Origin: Parasponia andersonii
Taxonomy: Eukaryota; Streptophyta; Magnoliopsida; Rosales; Cannabaceae
Direction: 5' to 3'
Length of the DNA stretch: 64,000 bases
NCBI GenBank assembly: GCA_002914805.1
Contig: JXTB01000228.1
Span: 479,421 to 543,420 of the forward strand
A model generated the notes under the pieces. It did not search any database. It was not told the DNA's origin and saw only the letters and a list, made by a program, of their open reading frames with translations. Below, one piece after another: positions 62,015 to 64,000 of this stretch (positions are counted from its first letter, which is position 1; each line of letters begins with the position of its first letter). The translations under genes and the position numbers were made by a program.

Positions 62015-62391
62015 TGTTGGTTAATTATCCTAACACTTACGAAAATCATACATGCATGCAGATATGGATAAACACATGATCATATTATGAACGCAGCGGA
62101 AAAATTAGCAGATTTAGGTTTTAAAATTTTTACATGAAAACAGTTTTCATAACAATATAATACACATGCATCATATACAGGATACTGTATAATATAAATC
62201 AAAACTAGATACAAAACCCTAAAGATGAGATTAGGGATTACCTCTTGTAGTATGTTCCTCCTTGATCTCCTTCTTAATGGTGATCAAACCTCTAACCCTA
62301 GATCTTCTTGTCTATGCCCTTGCTCTTGGTTGACGAAGTAAGTGGACACCAAGTCAAAACCTTCATTGGAGAATGATCAAGAATGCCTTCT
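62015..62391 (-). repeat. Left LTR copy of the 62-kb element (partial)
   Basis: Homologous to 63230-63606, with about 20-25 differences. After GCCTTCT the two diverge completely, so the left LTR lacks the part that carries the promoter. Confidence 0.8.
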
Positions 62392-62429
62392 TAATTTAGA
62401 AAAAATGGTAGTGGCAGAAACACTACCAT

Positions 62430-62890
62430 TGTCAGCCTACGGGCCGCCACTGCCCGAAGGGGCGGTGAAAAAATGGAGCAACAAGTGATATCGGGTTGGG
62501 CCGCCTTGCTACGGCGCACGACAAAGCCGTGTACGCTAGGCAAGTTGGCCGTGTGCATGGTGCACGCTGGACGCAGCAGCTCCATGCCCAGGTGCGCAGG
62601 GACATGCACAGGTGGTGTGCAGGCATGCTACGCACTGGTACGCATGGTGTATAGGCCACACACGGGCGCCGCACGGGCCTCGTGCTTGCTTGTTGTGCAT
62701 GCAAGCCATGAACACAAGCCATGCGAGGCAGCCTGCGTGTAGGCCGTGTGCACATGCAAGCCATGCATGCAGGCCGCATGAGGCAGCCCGCGCATAAGCT
62801 GCATGCGCATACGGCCTACTTGGCTGCACCAGTGCCCAGAACCCGCGTATAGGCCGACCGCGCAGGTGAGTCGCGTGCGTGGGACTAGGG
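62430..62890. other. GC-rich, GCATGC-rich island in the LTR element
   Basis: This block has far higher GC than anything around it except the Tat element. It is full of short motifs such as AAGCCATGC, GGCCG(T/C)GTG and TGCATGC, several repeated at 40-60 base spacing (62700-62800). It keeps several frames open on both strands, all Cys/His/Ala/Arg-rich, with no domain. These are composition artefacts and not genes. Confidence 0.6.
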
Positions 62891-63229
62891 CTGGCCGGAT
62901 TTTTTTTTTATTTATTTAAATGGGAAAAATTTAAAACAACATCAAAAAAATTCTAGAAAAAATTCAGATTTTCAAACTCTTTGAAATATGTTCATGAATC
63001 TATCAAACATAAAATTCAAGAACACCCAAACCTAATTTTGCTAGAATCACAATCCACAATTTTTCTCATCATGTAAAAATGAATAGTATACGTAATTAAA
63101 TATCATTCATCACCATAAATCATTTAACTATCATAAACAAAAATTGCTCAAACTCAATCACATAACCTAGATATTCAATTTTAGAATAATATTATGCTAT
63201 ACATATGAACCTAAGCTCTGGATACCAAT

Positions 63230-64000
63230 TGTTGGTTAATTATCCTAACACTTAGGAAAATCATGCATACATGCAGATATGGAAAAACACATGATCATAT
63301 CATGAACGCAGCGGAAAAATTAGCGGATTTAGGTTTTAAAATTTTTACATGAAAATAGTTTTCATAATCATATAATACACATGCATCATATACAGGATCA
63401 TATACAATATAAATCAAATCTAGATACAAAACCCTAGAGATGAGATTAGGGATTACCTTTTGTAGCATGTTCCTCCTTGATCTCCTTCTTAATGGTGATC
63501 AAACCTCCAACCCAAGATCTTCTTGTCTATGCTCTTGCTCTTGGTTGATGAAGCGAGTGGGCACCAAGTCGAAACCTTCGTTGGAGAATGATCAAGAGTG
63601 CCTTCTAGATCCTATGGAACATTGGAATATGAGATGAGACTATGAGATTATGGACAATCTTTTTCACTCTCATTTAGCCTAGGTTGGCCGAATTTTCTCT
63701 CCCTCTCCCTGTATCTTATGCGTTTACTCCTTAGAGTAACTGTGTAGTTTTTCCTCTCATATATCTTATATATATGGGACCAAAAACTGCTAACCCTAGT
63801 CCAATCAGGATTGGGCTTATTCTCCAATTTGAGCTTTGGGTGTATTTTTATAGATATGTCCAACTCATAAAACTTATTTATAACAATACCAACTTCTGTG
63901 TAGACTCATTATTTTATACAGTTTAATGAAACTTATTTCACAAATACCACCAACCAATTAATGAGCTTAATTGAGCTAGACAAGGGACCTAATGGATCCA
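63230..64000 (-). repeat. Right LTR (5' LTR) of the 62-kb element, incomplete
   Basis: Begins TGTTGG next to the primer site and runs to the end of the window. It shares 376 bp with the left copy. The unmatched part is ordinary AT-rich LTR-like sequence with a TATA box. Confidence 0.7.

Larger units (their letters stand above)
62015..64000 (-). mobile_element. Non-autonomous Copia-like LTR element, right end outside window
   Basis: Direct repeats start TGTTGGTTAATTATCCTAAC at 62015 and 63230 and stay closely similar for about 376 bp. Just left of the second copy, AGCTCTGGATACCA (63214-63227) reads TGGTATCCAGAGCT on the minus strand, the initiator-Met-tRNA primer site usual in Copia elements with one extra C. 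The element is therefore on the minus strand, and the right repeat is its 5' LTR. That LTR continues beyond 63606 with a TATA-like TATATATAAGATATATGAG on the minus strand near 63752-63770 and is not finished at 64000. The internal part has no gag or pol. It inserted into the CACTA transposase. Confidence 0.75.

Noticed and set aside
62391..62829. Six overlapping ORFs in the GC-rich block
   Set aside because: They arise from composition. All are Cys/His/Ala/Arg-rich with no domain, and they are open in both directions.

Overview
This is nuclear DNA from a flowering plant, most likely a eudicot. It is AT-rich and gene-poor, has spliced genes with GT-AG introns, and carries plant-type LTR retrotransposons, CACTA transposase, SINEs and MITEs. 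Three host genes are recognisable: the 5' part of an aluminium-activated malate transporter (minus strand, about 290-1220, running off the left edge), a complete histone deacetylase of the HDA8 type (plus, 27079-30130, three exons, 384 aa) and a complete TMK-type leucine-rich-repeat receptor kinase (plus, 49375-52909, two exons, 965 aa). They share no evident pathway.

Layout. 1-1.2 kb: ALMT exons 1-3. 1.2-5.2 kb: AT-rich spacer with a decayed repeat. 5.24-17.1 kb: a large Ty3/gypsy element of the Tat type lying on the minus strand. Its gag-protease-RT-RNase H-second RNase H-integrase region (16.9 to 11.4 kb) is ruined by stops and frameshifts. Its 3' non-coding part holds a roughly 100-bp tandem array (10.0-11.0 kb) and, on the opposite strand, a multi-exon 'putative gypsy type transposon' ORF (6.2-9.25 kb) with its own TATA box and poly(A) signal. 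The left LTR is long and the right one is cut down to about 90 bp. 17.1-27 kb: AT-rich DNA with an antisense LTR-like copy, a SINE and short tandem duplications. 27-30 kb: HDA8. 30-49 kb: spacer with a 2.3-kb solo LTR, a dead Copia pol, four more SINE copies, several tiny TSD-flanked oligo(A) insertions, a tandem array of small palindromes and a cluster of three MITEs. 49.4-52.9 kb: TMK. 53-61 kb: spacer with microsatellites and a few unassigned exon-like fragments. 61.3-62.0 kb: the N-terminal part of a CACTA transposase, interrupted at 62015 by a Copia-like LTR element whose second LTR runs off the right edge.

The most interesting material is mobile-element biology: the antisense spliced gene inside the Tat element, a stop-codon spectrum that looks like CHG-methylation decay, a SINE family with clear target-site duplications, micro-insertions that look like extreme 5'-truncated retroposition, and a triplicated splice acceptor plus exon start inside HDA8 intron 1. 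No computation was run. Splice sites and TSDs were read by eye.
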